The position numbers and the translations under genes were made by a program. 64,000 nucleotides of DNA from Stomoxys calcitrans (lineage: Eukaryota; Arthropoda; Insecta; Diptera; Muscidae): positions 38,403,205-38,467,204 of the forward strand of contig NC_081553.1 in the NCBI RefSeq assembly GCF_963082655.1, in the 5' to 3' direction. Shown piece by piece: positions 63,974 through 64,000 of the stretch. The notes beneath the pieces were generated by a model that worked only from the letters and a program-made list of their open reading frames with translations, did not search any database and was not told the DNA's origin. Each line of letters starts with the position of its first letter. Position 1 is the first letter of the stretch.

Positions 63974-64000
63974 TATGGTTCCGATCGGTTTATTTTTAGA
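63974..64000 (-). mobile_element. DINE-C continuation to window edge
   Basis: TATGGTTCCGATCGGTTTAT continues the unit interrupted by the MITE. Confidence 0.6.

Overview
The window looks like repeat-rich intergenic or large-intron DNA from a calyptrate muscoid fly (house fly, stable fly or blow fly relatives). The reasons are an AT-rich background, CAA/CAG-type runs in the single-copy parts, irritans-type mariner relics, and many copies of minisatellite-bearing elements. The element tails (GTCY-type tetranucleotide tract, then GATCAAGAATATATATACTT, then a GGGTATAAAA end) match my recollection of Drosophila DINE-1/mini-me elements, the non-autonomous Helentron group. I find no credible host protein gene, rRNA or functional tRNA. 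Nearly all long reading frames are shadows of tandem repeats or broken transposon genes. Two 200-base N gaps sit exactly at the edges of tandem arrays.

Repeat families (working labels). DINE-B, DINE-C and DINE-D are three families of DINE/Helentron-like elements. Each carries an internal array of about 152-154-bp units, a GACA/GACG microsatellite and matching subterminal inverted repeats. Family A is an element with an internal array of about 135 bp. Family E is a GGTACC-rich satellite with higher-order structure. A 238-bp mariner MITE occurs in four uninterrupted copies, one split copy and two broken copies. A tRNA-derived SINE is present in full-length and partial copies. Non-LTR retrotransposons (LINEs) of at least two types are all broken.

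Layout. 1-2.4 kb: family A and DINE-B. 2.4-3.05 kb: a fold-back derivative of a Tc1/mariner-superfamily transposon. 4.2-6.0 kb: DINE-B and a palindromic SINE pair. 6.1-9.9 kb: polypyrimidine satellite. 9.9-12.96 kb: mostly single-copy with a 289-bp tandem duplication. 12.96-15.5 kb: the same satellite family in reverse (purine) orientation, interrupted by a LINE piece. 15.5-16.46 kb: a nearly pure (GAGGA)n array. 16.5-20.0 kb: DINE-B, gap, DINE-C. 20.2-22.8 kb: a candidate micro-inversion whose breakpoints cut a LINE and a mariner MITE; it carries a cluster of GTCGTAAAA sites. 22.96-27.6 kb: DINE-B, then DINE-C with another DINE-B nested inside. 29.5-33.3 kb: SINE and the family E satellite. 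34-40.8 kb: mariner copies (one inside another inside family A), a truncated mariner gene, and a LINE split by a 1.95-kb DINE-B. 42-49.2 kb: DINE-C inverted pair and DINE-B/C nests. 50-52.2 kb: a LINE inserted in another LINE. 54-56.7 kb: DINE-C, LINE piece, SINE. 58-64 kb: a complete DINE-D, family A in reverse, DINE-B, and a DINE-C that runs off the window carrying a mariner MITE.

The single-copy islands (about 3.1-4.2, 9.9-12.9, 16.9-17.4, 20.4-22.5, 27.8-28.9, 33.3-35.5, 40.8-42.0, 44.7-45.4, 49.2-50.2, 52.5-54.0 and 56.7-58.0 kb) show no coding signal. They hold short inverted TGACA repeats and, in one island, many posterior-Hox/Caudal-like GTCGTAAAA words, so they may be cis-regulatory DNA diluted by transposons. 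Coordinates of repeat edges are estimated by eye, mostly to within 5-30 bases.
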